This document shows positions 26,496 through 34,725 of a stretch of 64,000 bases of DNA, in pieces. Under the pieces are notes generated by a model. The model did not search any database. It was not told the DNA's origin and worked only from the letters and a program-made list of their open reading frames with translations. Position 1 is the stretch's first letter. Each line of letters starts with the position of its first letter. Source of the DNA: Adlercreutzia faecimuris (lineage in GTDB: Bacteria > Actinomycetota > Coriobacteriia > Coriobacteriales > Eggerthellaceae). The stretch spans positions 248,001 through 312,000 of the forward strand of contig NZ_JAJMLW010000003.1 of assembly GCF_022669055.1 (NCBI RefSeq), given 5' to 3'. Made by a program: the position numbers and the translations under genes.

Positions 26496-27698
26496 ATGGA
26501 CCTCATACCGCGGCGTGAGTATCTCGACTTCCTCGAGGAGGCCCGGGGCACGCAGGTCATCAAGGTGATAAGCGGCGTGCGCCGATGCGGGAAGTCGACT
26601 CTTCTCGAGTTGTTCCAGGCACGCCTTCGGGACGAGGGAGTCGCTCCGGAGAGGATCGTGAGCATCAACTTCGAGGACATGGATTTCAAGGCGCTACGCG
26701 ACCCGGAGGCGCTTCACGACTACGTGACGTCGCGCCTCGTCCCCGACGAGCTCACCTACGTGTTCCTCGATGAGGTGCAGAACGTCGCGGATTTCCCCCG
26801 CGTGGCCGACAGCCTCTACATCCGCGAGGGGGTCGACCTCTACCTGACCGGCTCGAACTCGAGCCTGCTGTCGGGCACTCTGGCGACGCTGCTCTCGGGC
26901 CGCTACGTCGAGGTGGCCATGCTGCCGCTGTCCCTCGCCGAGTTCGCGGAGGCGGCGGGCGGCGGGAGCTCGCCGGCGGAGCTCTACGGCCGTTACCTCT
27001 CAGTGGGGTCGTTTCCCTATGCCGTGGAATTGGAGGGCCGGCCGGGGGTTCACCGGAACTACCTTCAGGGCATCTACGACTCCGTCTTGGTGAAGGACAT
27101 CATGGATCGCCGCGAGTTCCGCGACCCCCTGCTCCTGAGGAGCGTGACGGACTACGTGTACGACAACATCGGCAACGAGCTCACTTCGAACGGCATCGCC
27201 GGCGGCCTGACGGCGGCCGGGCGGAAGACGGACTACAAGACGGTGGAACGCTACCTGAGCGCGTTGGTGGAGAGCTACCTCGTCTACCGGGTTCCGCGTC
27301 TGAACGTCAAGGGCAAGCAGCTGCTGCGTGGAGGTGCGAAGTACTACGGCGTCGACCTGGCGCTGCGTCGCATTCTCCTCGGATCCGAGGTCGGGGACTA
27401 CGGACGCGAGCTGGAGAACGTGGTCTTCCTGGAGTTGCTGCGACGCGGGCTGGAGGTGCGCGTGGGGAAGGTGGGTCCCTACGAGGTCGACTTCGTGGCC
27501 AGGGGCCGGACGGGTACCACCTACTATCAGGTGGCTGCCTCCGTGCTCGACGAGGCCACCCTCGAGCGGGAGTTGCGCCCGCTGAGGATGATCGACGACC
27601 ATTTCCCGAAGGTGCTGCTCACCCTGGACGCGCTGCCGCCGGCTACCTATGACGGCATCGTCAGGATGAACGCCCTCGACTGGCTCTTGGGCCGCTGA
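26496..27698 (+). CDS. AAA_14/DUF4143-family ATPase, 400 aa
   Basis: N-terminal P-loop GVRRCGKSTLL (about residues 27-37), Walker B-like LTYVFLDEVQNV, sensor-like LYLTGSNSSLL, and a C-terminal DUF4143-type domain with a nuclease-like EVDFVARG segment (about residues 329-336). The family is widespread, often of uncertain role, and commonly transferred between genomes. ATG 26496 has SD agaaagaagg. The upstream 100 bp is clearly A/T-richer than its surroundings and includes TATAAT at 26431. It stands alone and looks like an acquired gene. Confidence 0.85.
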   Translation: MDLIPRREYLDFLEEARGTQVIKVISGVRRCGKSTLLELFQARLRDEGVAPERIVSINFEDMDFKALRDPEALHDYVTSRLVPDELTYVFLDEVQNVADFPRVADSLYIREGVDLYLTGSNSSLLSGTLATLLSGRYVEVAMLPLSLAEFAEAAGGGSSPAELYGRYLSVGSFPYAVELEGRPGVHRNYLQGIYDSVLVKDIMDRREFRDPLLLRSVTDYVYDNIGNELTSNGIAGGLTAAGRKTDYKTVERYLSALVESYLVYRVPRLNVKGKQLLRGGAKYYGVDLALRRILLGSEVGDYGRELENVVFLELLRRGLEVRVGKVGPYEVDFVARGRTGTTYYQVAASVLDEATLERELRPLRMIDDHFPKVLLTLDALPPATYDGIVRMNALDWLLGR

Positions 27699-27831
27699 CG
27701 CCGTTCGTCGCGCGTCGCGCGGCCTGGGGCGGGGCCTGTCAACAGTTGCCCAAAGAAACGCCCGCGCAGGCGCCTTTGCACACGGGGGCGGGATAGGATG
27801 GGGTGTCTGCGGAAACGGCGGAAGGGGCCCT

Positions 27832-28380
27832 ATGCTCATCGCGGGTGGAACGGTCGTGGTCGACGGCGCGCCGGTGCGCGCCGACATCCAGCTGGACGGC
27901 GCGCTCATCGAGGAGGTGGTGGCGCGCCCTGATGACGGCGGCGGCCTGCCGCCCGAGGCGGCGCCCCCGGCGCTCGTCGACGACGGCGACGAGCTGGCCT
28001 GCGAGCCGCCCATCTTCGATGACGACGTGCTCTCCGCGGCCGGCTGCGCCGTGGAGCCGGGCGCCGTGGAGCCCCTGAGCCCCGCTGAGGCGGCGCTGTG
28101 GCCCGCGGGAGAGTGGGACGGCCGTCTGGCGGCTGCCGCCCGCGACGCGGCCCTGAGGGGCGTCACGACGCTGCTCGTGCCCGACCCCGCCGAGGCCGAC
28201 GGCCCCCTCGCGGCCCTGGCCGCCGCGGCGCTCGGACGCGTGCCCGCGCTGGACGAGGCGGCCTATGGCTGCTGCGTGCCGGCCGCCGTCGTGGCCGAGG
28301 GCGCGCCGGCCGACCTGCGGGTGGTCGACGCCTCGGGCGGGCTCTCCCACGTGGTGCTGCGCGGCGTCCTTCTCTTCTAG
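27832..28380 (+). CDS. Shrunken amidohydrolase-like protein, 182 aa
   Basis: The first 30 residues (MLIAGGTVVVDGAPVRADIQ) match the N-terminal beta-strands of amidohydrolases. AALRGVTTLLV recalls the GGVTT segment of dihydroorotase-type enzymes, and the end (GAPADLRVVDASGG) matches their C-terminal strands. The catalytic TIM barrel with its HxH metal site is missing: the length is 182 aa instead of about 380-450. It is therefore either an eroded enzyme or a composite-domain remnant with another role. The frame is intact with SD gaaggggcc. It lies 65 bp before nagB. Confidence 0.6.
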   Translation: MLIAGGTVVVDGAPVRADIQLDGALIEEVVARPDDGGGLPPEAAPPALVDDGDELACEPPIFDDDVLSAAGCAVEPGAVEPLSPAEAALWPAGEWDGRLAAAARDAALRGVTTLLVPDPAEADGPLAALAAAALGRVPALDEAAYGCCVPAAVVAEGAPADLRVVDASGGLSHVVLRGVLLF

Positions 28381-28445
28381 CCCGCGGGCCTGTGAACCGC
28401 TAAGATAGACAGCGCGAAATCTCCGACCGGGAAGGAAGACAACCC

Positions 28446-29186
28446 ATGGATCTTGTGATCGTCGACACCTATGAGGACATGAGCCGCGTCGCGGCCGACC
28501 AGATCGAGGCCGTCATCGCCGATGACGCCGCCTGCGTGCTGGGCCTGGCCACCGGATCGACCCCCATCGGCCTGTATGCCGACCTCGTGGCCGACTGCGC
28601 GGCGGGCAAGGTGAGCTTCGCCGACGTGACCACCTTCAACCTGGACGAGTACCGCGGCCTGGCCCACGACCACGACCAGAGCTACCACTACTTCATGGCC
28701 GACAACCTGTTCGACCACGTGGACATCGACCCGGCCCGCACCCACGTGCCCGACGGCTTCGACCCCGACGCCGACGCGGCCTGCGCCGCCTACGAGGAGG
28801 CCATCGAGGCCGCCGGCGGCATCGACATCCAGCTGCTGGGCCTGGGCCACAACGGGCACATCGGCTTCAACGAGCCGGCCGCGAGCTTCCCGGTGGCCAC
28901 CCACTGCGTCCAGCTGACCGAGTCCACCATCCAGGCCAACAGCCGCCTGTTCGACTCCATCGACGAGGTGCCGCGCGAGGCCTACACCATGGGCATCGGC
29001 ACCATCATGAAGGCGCGCCGCATCCTCATGGTGGTCAGCGGCGAGGACAAGGCCGAGATCCTGGAGAAGTGCCTGTTCGGGCCCGTGGTGCCCGAGGTGC
29101 CCGCCTCGGCGCTGCAGCTGCATCCGGCCGTCACCGTGGTGTGCGACGCCGCCGCCGGCGCCCGCTGCCGCGCGCATCTGGCCTAA
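28446..29186 (+). CDS. nagB: Glucosamine-6-phosphate deaminase, 246 aa
   Basis: LATGSTPIGLYADLV substrate-binding loop (about 38-52), FNLDEYRGL with the catalytic Asp, and LGLGHNGHIGFNEP with the ring-opening His are all NagB motifs. Converts glucosamine 6-phosphate to fructose 6-phosphate and ammonia in the cytoplasm. SD gggaaggaag. It precedes nagA and completes amino-sugar breakdown from GlcNAc-6-P. Confidence 0.96.
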   Translation: MDLVIVDTYEDMSRVAADQIEAVIADDAACVLGLATGSTPIGLYADLVADCAAGKVSFADVTTFNLDEYRGLAHDHDQSYHYFMADNLFDHVDIDPARTHVPDGFDPDADAACAAYEEAIEAAGGIDIQLLGLGHNGHIGFNEPAASFPVATHCVQLTESTIQANSRLFDSIDEVPREAYTMGIGTIMKARRILMVVSGEDKAEILEKCLFGPVVPEVPASALQLHPAVTVVCDAAAGARCRAHLA

Positions 29187-29195
29187 GGCTTACCC

Positions 29196-29239
29196 GGCGC
29201 CCTGCCCGGCCCGCGGCTTGCGCGGCCGGGCAGGGCGCC
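29196..29239 (+). other. Strong hairpin between nagB and nagA
   Basis: Perfect 16-bp GC stem (29196-29211 / 29224-29239) with a 12-nt loop and no T tract, 10 nt after nagB. It ends 25 nt before the nagA start. Probably an attenuator or mRNA-processing/stability element setting nagA level. Confidence 0.55.
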
Positions 29240-29264
29240 CCTCGATACCAAGGAGGATACGAGC

Positions 29265-30404
29265 ATGGAACTGACGAAGATAGGCGCCGTCCGCGGCGGC
29301 GAGGTGTTCGACGGCGGCCGCTTCACGGCCCGCGACGTGTACCTGGGCGCCGGCTCCATCGTGGCCGACGAGGCCCAGGCTGACGGCGAGGCGATCGACG
29401 CGACGGGGTGCTACGCCATCCCCGGCCTGGTGGACATCCACTTCCACGGCAGCGCCGGCGCCGACATCAGCGACGGCGACCTCGACGGGCTGCACCGCAT
29501 GGGCGCCTACGAGGCGTCGCGCGGCGTGACCGCCATCTGCCCCGCCACCATGACGCTGCCCGAGGACGTGCTGACGCGCGCCGCCCGCGCCGCCCGCGAC
29601 TACGAGCCGGCGGCCGACGAGGCCGACCTGGTGGGCATCAACATGGAGGGCCCCTACATCTCGCCCGGCAAGGTGGGCGCCCAGAACCCCCAGCACGTGC
29701 GCAACCCCAGCGTGGACGAGTTCCGCCGCCTGCAGGAGGCCGCCGGCGGCCTGTTCAAGCTGGTGGACATCGCCCCGGAGGAGCCGGGCGCCGACGCCTT
29801 CATCGCGGCGCTCGCCCACGAGGTGCGCATCTCCATCGCCCACACCACGGCCGACTACGACACGGCCGCCCGCGCCTTCGCGACGGGCGCACGGCATCTC
29901 ACGCACCTCTACAACGCCATGCCCGGCATGCAGCACCGCAACCCCGGCCCCATCCCCGCCGCCGCCGAGCGCGATGACGTGACGGCCGAGATCATCGCCG
30001 ACGGTGTCCACATCCACCCGGCCATGGTGCGCCTGGCCTTCAACATGATGGGCGACGAGCGCATGGTGCTCGTGAGCGACACGCTGCGCGCCGCCGGCAT
30101 GCCCGAGGGCGTCTACGACCTCGGCGGCCAGGACGTGACGGTGACCGGGTACGAGGCGCGCATCGACAACGGCGCGCTGGCCGGCTCGGTGAGCGACCTC
30201 ATGCGCTGCCTCTACGTGGCCGTGCACGACATGGGCATCCCGCTGGCGAGCGCCGTCAAGGCCGCCACGGCCAACCCGGCCCGCGCCATCGGCCTGGAAG
30301 GCCGCTACGGCACGCTTGAGCCCGGCGCCGTGGGCAACGTCGTCCTGCTCGACCGGGACACCCTCGAGCTGCGCCAGGTCATCCTCCGAGGCCGCGCCCT
30401 GTAG
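29265..30404 (+). CDS. nagA: N-acetylglucosamine-6-phosphate deacetylase, 379 aa
   Basis: Amidohydrolase fold: GLVDIHFHGSAGAD with the metal-site histidine, NMEGPYISPGKVGAQNPQHV, HLTHLYNAMPGMQHRNPGP and the catalytic LVSDTLRAAGMPEG. Releases acetate from GlcNAc-6-P to give GlcN-6-P for NagB. SD aaggagg. It converges on the ROK kinase operon across a bidirectional terminator. Confidence 0.96.
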   Translation: MELTKIGAVRGGEVFDGGRFTARDVYLGAGSIVADEAQADGEAIDATGCYAIPGLVDIHFHGSAGADISDGDLDGLHRMGAYEASRGVTAICPATMTLPEDVLTRAARAARDYEPAADEADLVGINMEGPYISPGKVGAQNPQHVRNPSVDEFRRLQEAAGGLFKLVDIAPEEPGADAFIAALAHEVRISIAHTTADYDTAARAFATGARHLTHLYNAMPGMQHRNPGPIPAAAERDDVTAEIIADGVHIHPAMVRLAFNMMGDERMVLVSDTLRAAGMPEGVYDLGGQDVTVTGYEARIDNGALAGSVSDLMRCLYVAVHDMGIPLASAVKAATANPARAIGLEGRYGTLEPGAVGNVVLLDRDTLELRQVILRGRAL

Positions 30405-30441
30405 GGGAGGGGCGCAAGGCTCGGCGTCAAACCCATCGCAA

Positions 30442-30477
30442 AAAAGGGAGGGCCCCCTTTCGGGGGCCCTCCCTTTT
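30442..30477. terminator. Bidirectional terminator
   Basis: 12-bp stem GGGAGGGCCCCC / GGGGGCCCTCCC, loop TTTC, with AAAA before it and TTTT after it. It serves nagA on the plus strand and the ROK gene on the minus strand. Confidence 0.85.
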
Positions 30478-30533
30478 GCGCGTGCGGTGGCGGCGCGTGC
30501 GGCACGGCGTGCGCGTGGTGTGCGCAGGACGCC

Positions 30534-31910
30534 CTACCTCACCTCGGGCAGGCTGGCGGCGGCGACGGACTGGCCGACGCGGCGCATCTTCTCGTCCGGC
30601 AGAGTCACCGTGATCTGGGCGGCCAGCTCCGGGTACTCCTCGGCCAGGATGCGGTTGCACTCGCTGATGAGCAGGTCGCCGCCCTTGCCCGAGGCCACGC
30701 GGCCGAGCACGAGCAGCGTCTTGATCTCGTAGAACGCGCTGTAGAGCACGAGGGTGTGGGCCAGGTAACAGCCGATGGAGCGGTAGATGTCGAGCGCGCC
30801 CTCGTCGCCCTCGTTGGCCAGGCCCTGGACCACCTTGAGCTTCTCGGCGGGCGAGAGCTCCGGGTCGAGGATGATGTTGGCGGCCGGCGCCAGCTTGATG
30901 ACGGCGTCCTGGCTGAAGTACTTGCAGCCCACGCCGAAGTCGGTCGACCACTCGTCCTGCATGGCCTCAGGCGACAGATCCACGGGCGCGAAGGCCAGCT
31001 CGTTGATCCAGCCGAGCACGTTGCCCTCGGCGTTGACGTAGCCCACGGCCTCCGACGTGCCCATGGCGATGCCGAGGATGGAGCCCTCGCCGGTGGACAT
31101 GAAGCCCGCCAGCGCCGTCACGTCGCCGTCGTTGGCCACCACCAGCGGCACGTCGCCGATCTCGAGGCCGGCGCGGTCGTAGATGGACTTGACCTCCTCG
31201 CGGCGCTCGCGCGGCACCTTGATGAACAGCGAGGCCACCATGGGGGAGTTGCCCACGAAGGTGCCCGCCGAGGACACGCCGATGGCGTCCACGCGCGGCA
31301 TCTTCGACGCGGCCGTCTTGAAGGCGGTCACGATCTCGTTGAAGTGGTACTCCGGGTCCTCGGTCACCTTGGGGAACCAGACGACCTCCTCGGAGTAGAC
31401 GGCCTCACCGTCGATGACGGCCGACACCTTGCGGTCCGACCCGCCGGCGTCGAAGCCGATGCGGCAGCCCTCCATGTGGCCGCCGATCTTCTTCGCGGCC
31501 TCGTTGGCGGCGGGGAAGTGGGCCTCGTCCACGGCGATGACCTCGAGCGGCTTCTCGTAGACGTCGCCGACGAACTCGTAGTCGAAGTGGCGCTCGCCGG
31601 AGGGGGAGTACATCGCGGCCAGCTTGGCGGCGATGTCGTCGCAGCCGCGCAGGTACACGCGGAAGCCGCCGATGGACCACAGCTCGAACTTCATGAGGCG
31701 CTCGACGTAGCGCAGGTCGGCCTCGGCGAACTCGCCGCCGCGGATGAAGCTCTCGCGCACGGAGATGAGCCCGTCCTCACGCTCGACGGCCACGGCGATG
31801 GGCTGGGTGGCGCCCTTCAGGTACTCGCGCATCCACACGCCGAAGGGGATGAAGTCCTTGTCCAGGACGGGGACGTTCTTGATGTCGCAGTCGATGCCCA
31901 GGTAGTTCAT
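30534..31910 (-). CDS. ROK-family sugar kinase-like protein, 458 aa
   Basis: The C-terminal about 300 residues carry the ROK/actin-like ATPase features: phosphate-1 loop GFDAGGSDRKVSAV (about 150-163), VANDGDVTALAGF and GIAMGTSEAVGYV. The first about 140 residues form an extra domain not seen in compact NanK/NagK enzymes, so substrate handling may differ. It follows the epimerase gene by 3 bp with SD aggag inside it. In this context an N-acetylmannosamine or N-acetylglucosamine kinase is most likely, but the cysteine zinc motif typical of many ROK kinases is absent. Confidence 0.75.
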   Translation of the reverse strand: MNYLGIDCDIKNVPVLDKDFIPFGVWMREYLKGATQPIAVAVEREDGLISVRESFIRGGEFAEADLRYVERLMKFELWSIGGFRVYLRGCDDIAAKLAAMYSPSGERHFDYEFVGDVYEKPLEVIAVDEAHFPAANEAAKKIGGHMEGCRIGFDAGGSDRKVSAVIDGEAVYSEEVVWFPKVTEDPEYHFNEIVTAFKTAASKMPRVDAIGVSSAGTFVGNSPMVASLFIKVPRERREEVKSIYDRAGLEIGDVPLVVANDGDVTALAGFMSTGEGSILGIAMGTSEAVGYVNAEGNVLGWINELAFAPVDLSPEAMQDEWSTDFGVGCKYFSQDAVIKLAPAANIILDPELSPAEKLKVVQGLANEGDEGALDIYRSIGCYLAHTLVLYSAFYEIKTLLVLGRVASGKGGDLLISECNRILAEEYPELAAQITVTLPDEKMRRVGQSVAAASLPEVR

Positions 31911-31913
31911 GGT

Positions 31914-33128
31914 CTAGTCTCCTATGATCTCGGTGAGGATACGCTCGGTCATGCACAGCGCGCGGGGCACGTGGAAGGGCCCCTTGAAGGTCGACCCCTT
32001 CGTGGGCGGCATGGTGGGCCTGCCGTCGCGGCGCAGGTAGCCGTACCACTCGCCGTACTCGGGGTCGGCGAAGTGCTCCTTGCAGTAGTCCAGGGTGCGG
32101 AAGAACCAGTCGAGGTAGTACGCGTCGCCGGTGTCGCGGTAGGCCTTGGACGACGCGATCATGATCTCATTGTGGGGCCACCACAGCTTCATGTCGTGCT
32201 CGTAAGCCTCGGGCGGCAGGCCCTTGGCGTCGATGAAATACAGAAGCCCGCCGAACTCCTCGTCCCAGCCGGCCTCGATGGCCAGGCGGAAGATGGCCTC
32301 GGCGGTGGCGTGCAGCTCGGCGTCGCCGCGGTAGTTGGCCTCGTCCATCATGAACCAGCTGCACTCGATGTCGTGGCCCGGATTCACCACGCGCCCGGCG
32401 GTGTACCACAGCTCCGGCTCGCCGTCGAGGTTGACGCTCTCCAGCGTGCAGCCCAGCTCGGGGCGGTAGTGCTCGTTCACGATGCGGTCGGTGCACTCGC
32501 GGGCGTGGCGGTCGTACTCCTCGGCGTTGGCCGGGTCGACGCGGCGCATGATGCCGATGATGTTGAGGAAGATCATCGGGTCGCCCAGGGCGCGGCCCGC
32601 ACGGGTCTCGGCGATGGTCTTGGGGCCCAGCCCCGTCGGGTCCTCGATGAGGCCGTTGTTCAGGTCGTAGACCAGCTGGTAGGCGCGGCGCGCCCGGGCC
32701 AGGTGCTCCTCCTCGCCGGTGACGCCGTAGTACTCGGCGTTGGCGATGCAGTAGAAGCCCTCCGAGAAGCAGTAGCGGCGCTGGCGCAGCGGCGCGCCCT
32801 CGGCGGTCACCGTGAAGTACAGGCGCCCGCCCGCCTCGTGGTTGATGCAGTGGTCCTCGAGGAAGTCGAGGCAGCTCTTGGCGGCCTCGAGCCACTCGGG
32901 GCGCGTGCCGTAGAGGTGGCACAGGTACGAGAACGTCCAGGCGCAGCGGCCCTGCATCCACACGCTCTTGTCGGTGGAGTAGACGGCGCCGGTGCGGTCG
33001 AGGCACGTGTAGACGCCGCCGTTGACGGGGTCCATGCCGTGCTCGAGCCAGAAGGCCGTGCAGGTGTCCAGCTGATCGCGGATCCAGGCGCGCGCCTCGA
33101 TCAGCCTCGCGGTGTTGTCAGCGGTCAA
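31914..33128 (-). CDS. AGE-family N-acyl-D-glucosamine 2-epimerase, 404 aa
   Basis: (alpha/alpha)6-barrel protein of the AGE/renin-binding type: SVWMQGRCAWTFSYL, RPEWLEAAKSCLDFLEDHC, NPGHDIECSWFMMDEA and KLWWPHNEIM match the conserved active-site segments with two histidines. Interconverts ManNAc and GlcNAc (or a related sugar). The start is TTG 33128 with SD aaggaggg. This replaces the bacterial NanE (phosphate-dependent) route, so GlcNAc would be phosphorylated afterwards by the ROK kinase and passed to NagA and NagB. Confidence 0.9.
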   Translation of the reverse strand: MTADNTARLIEARAWIRDQLDTCTAFWLEHGMDPVNGGVYTCLDRTGAVYSTDKSVWMQGRCAWTFSYLCHLYGTRPEWLEAAKSCLDFLEDHCINHEAGGRLYFTVTAEGAPLRQRRYCFSEGFYCIANAEYYGVTGEEEHLARARRAYQLVYDLNNGLIEDPTGLGPKTIAETRAGRALGDPMIFLNIIGIMRRVDPANAEEYDRHARECTDRIVNEHYRPELGCTLESVNLDGEPELWYTAGRVVNPGHDIECSWFMMDEANYRGDAELHATAEAIFRLAIEAGWDEEFGGLLYFIDAKGLPPEAYEHDMKLWWPHNEIMIASSKAYRDTGDAYYLDWFFRTLDYCKEHFADPEYGEWYGYLRRDGRPTMPPTKGSTFKGPFHVPRALCMTERILTEIIGD

Positions 33129-33168
33129 AGTCCCTCCTTCGGTTCGCGGGTTGCCTATGGCCGGGCCG

Positions 33169-34113
33169 CTAGGCGCGGACGGGGGCGTCCGGGTCGAGCA
33201 TGCCCTCCTTCTTGAGGATGGCGACGATGGCCTCCACGTCCTCGCCCTCGAGCGGCTGGACGGGCTCGCGCATCTGGTTGGTGTTGAAGACGCCCATCTG
33301 CCACAGGGCCGTCTTGAAGGCGCCCACGCCGGCGCCGAAGCCGACCGTGGCCTTCACGCGGCGGGTGACGAACATGAGGCGCGCCAGGTGGTCCTGGATC
33401 TCCTTGGCCTTCTCCCAGTCGCCGGCCTGGGCCGCCTTCCACTGGGCCACGTAGGCCGCCGGGTCGAGGTTGGCCAGGCCCGGCACGCTGCCGTCGGCGC
33501 CGCCCAGGTAGGCCCCGTCGACCACGACCTCGTGGCCGGTGAGCAGCTGCAGCGGGTGGCCGGCGTCCTCGTTCTCGAGCACGAGCCAGCGGAAGCTCAC
33601 GTCGTCGCCGGAGGAGTCCTTGACGCCCTGGAGCACGCCGTCCTCGCCCAGGCGCACGAGCATGTCCGGGTCGAGCTTGGTGTGGACGCACACGGGCAGG
33701 TCATAGGCGAACAGCGGCAGGTCGGTGTACTCGCGGATGGCGCGGAAGTGGCGCTCGGTCTCCTTCGGGCCGCCCAGCGCGTAGAAGGGCGCGGTGGCCA
33801 CCAGCGCGTCCACGCCGAACCCGGCGGCGCGCTTGGCCTGGTCGATGACGCGCATCGTCTCCATGTCGATGATGCCGGCGAGCACGGGCACCCGGCCGTT
33901 GACGATGGCCACGGCCTCCTGCAGCACGTGGTAGCGCTGGGCGTCGGTGAGGAACGCCACCTCGCCGCTGGAGCCGAGGAAGAACAGGCCGTCCACGCCC
34001 GCGTCGATCATGCGGTTGATGGAGCGATCGAAGGCCTCCAGGTCGAGGGACTTCTTCTCGGTCAGGGGGATGACGACGGGGGGGATGACGCCGCGGAACT
34101 GAGAGGTTTCCAT
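33169..34113 (-). CDS. N-acetylneuraminate lyase / DHDPS-family aldolase, 314 aa
   Basis: Class I aldolase of the dihydrodipicolinate synthase superfamily: FFLGSSGEVAFLT carries the GSxGE pyruvate carboxylate site (usually GSTGE), FAYDLPV holds the catalytic Tyr, and LQGVKDSSGD holds the Schiff-base Lys. With an AGE epimerase, a ROK kinase and nagAB nearby, sialic acid cleavage to ManNAc and pyruvate is the best reading. A different 2-keto-3-deoxy acid substrate cannot be excluded. The SD is weak (gaaagaagaaa). No sialidase or sialic acid transporter gene is adjacent. Confidence 0.85.
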   Translation of the reverse strand: METSQFRGVIPPVVIPLTEKKSLDLEAFDRSINRMIDAGVDGLFFLGSSGEVAFLTDAQRYHVLQEAVAIVNGRVPVLAGIIDMETMRVIDQAKRAAGFGVDALVATAPFYALGGPKETERHFRAIREYTDLPLFAYDLPVCVHTKLDPDMLVRLGEDGVLQGVKDSSGDDVSFRWLVLENEDAGHPLQLLTGHEVVVDGAYLGGADGSVPGLANLDPAAYVAQWKAAQAGDWEKAKEIQDHLARLMFVTRRVKATVGFGAGVGAFKTALWQMGVFNTNQMREPVQPLEGEDVEAIVAILKKEGMLDPDAPVRA

Positions 34114-34725
34114 GTAAGCGTTTCTTCTTTCTGCCTAAGGGATGGATTTAGTTCCTAACCCGCTGATTATCAGCGGGTTTACCCCCACGCGTCAAGGAAC
34201 ATCGCCTAAACGAACAGCTTCCGCACAACCCCGCCAGACGACCGCTTGCCGGCGCCGGAGGCGCCCCCTTGGAGCATCTTCCAAGCGGCCGCGGGAAAAC
34301 ATGGAGATAGTCACGTATGGGAGGGGCCGCCGCCCCTTCCTATAATGGGGGTGCTTCGCAAGGCAGGGGATACGTCCGCGGAGAACACGTCCACGCGCAG
34401 CAGGCCCGTCCGACCCGCAACTATCGGCCGGAGCCGCGCTGCCGACGCTGATTCTCTAGGGGGGACCGCCCAATGGAAGAGCAGCCTCCGTCCGCCGCAT
34501 CGGCGGGCACGCCTCATCGTCACCGCCCGCATCGCGGCCGCCGTGCTGCCCTGCGCCCTCATCGCCCGCATCGCGGGCTCATCCATCGCAGCTCCAACTC
34601 GCGCCATCGCCGCCAGGGCCCGGCTCGGCCCGGTGCGCCCGCTGGCGCGCGGGCGCTCATCTGACGGTCCTCGGTAGGGAATCGGCCCGTTTCCAAGCAA
34701 CCACTCCATCGAAAGGAAAGCGCAT
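34114..34725. promoter_or_regulatory. 612-bp divergent intergenic region with palindrome
   Basis: Between the aldolase operon and the MFS genes. A palindrome at 34157-34179 (10-bp arms AACCCGCTGA / TCAGCGGGTT, 3-nt loop) lies 44 nt upstream of the aldolase start. No gene ends into it, so it is more likely an operator than a terminator. TATAAT at 34341-34346 could be the -10 of the MFS transcript, leaving a leader of about 370 nt. Short open frames here have low-complexity translations and are not called. Confidence 0.5.

Noticed and set aside
34473-34664. 63-codon frame starting MEEQPPSAAS between the aldolase and MFS genes
   Set aside because: Arg/His/Pro-rich low-complexity translation and no fitting SD; more likely leader or non-coding.
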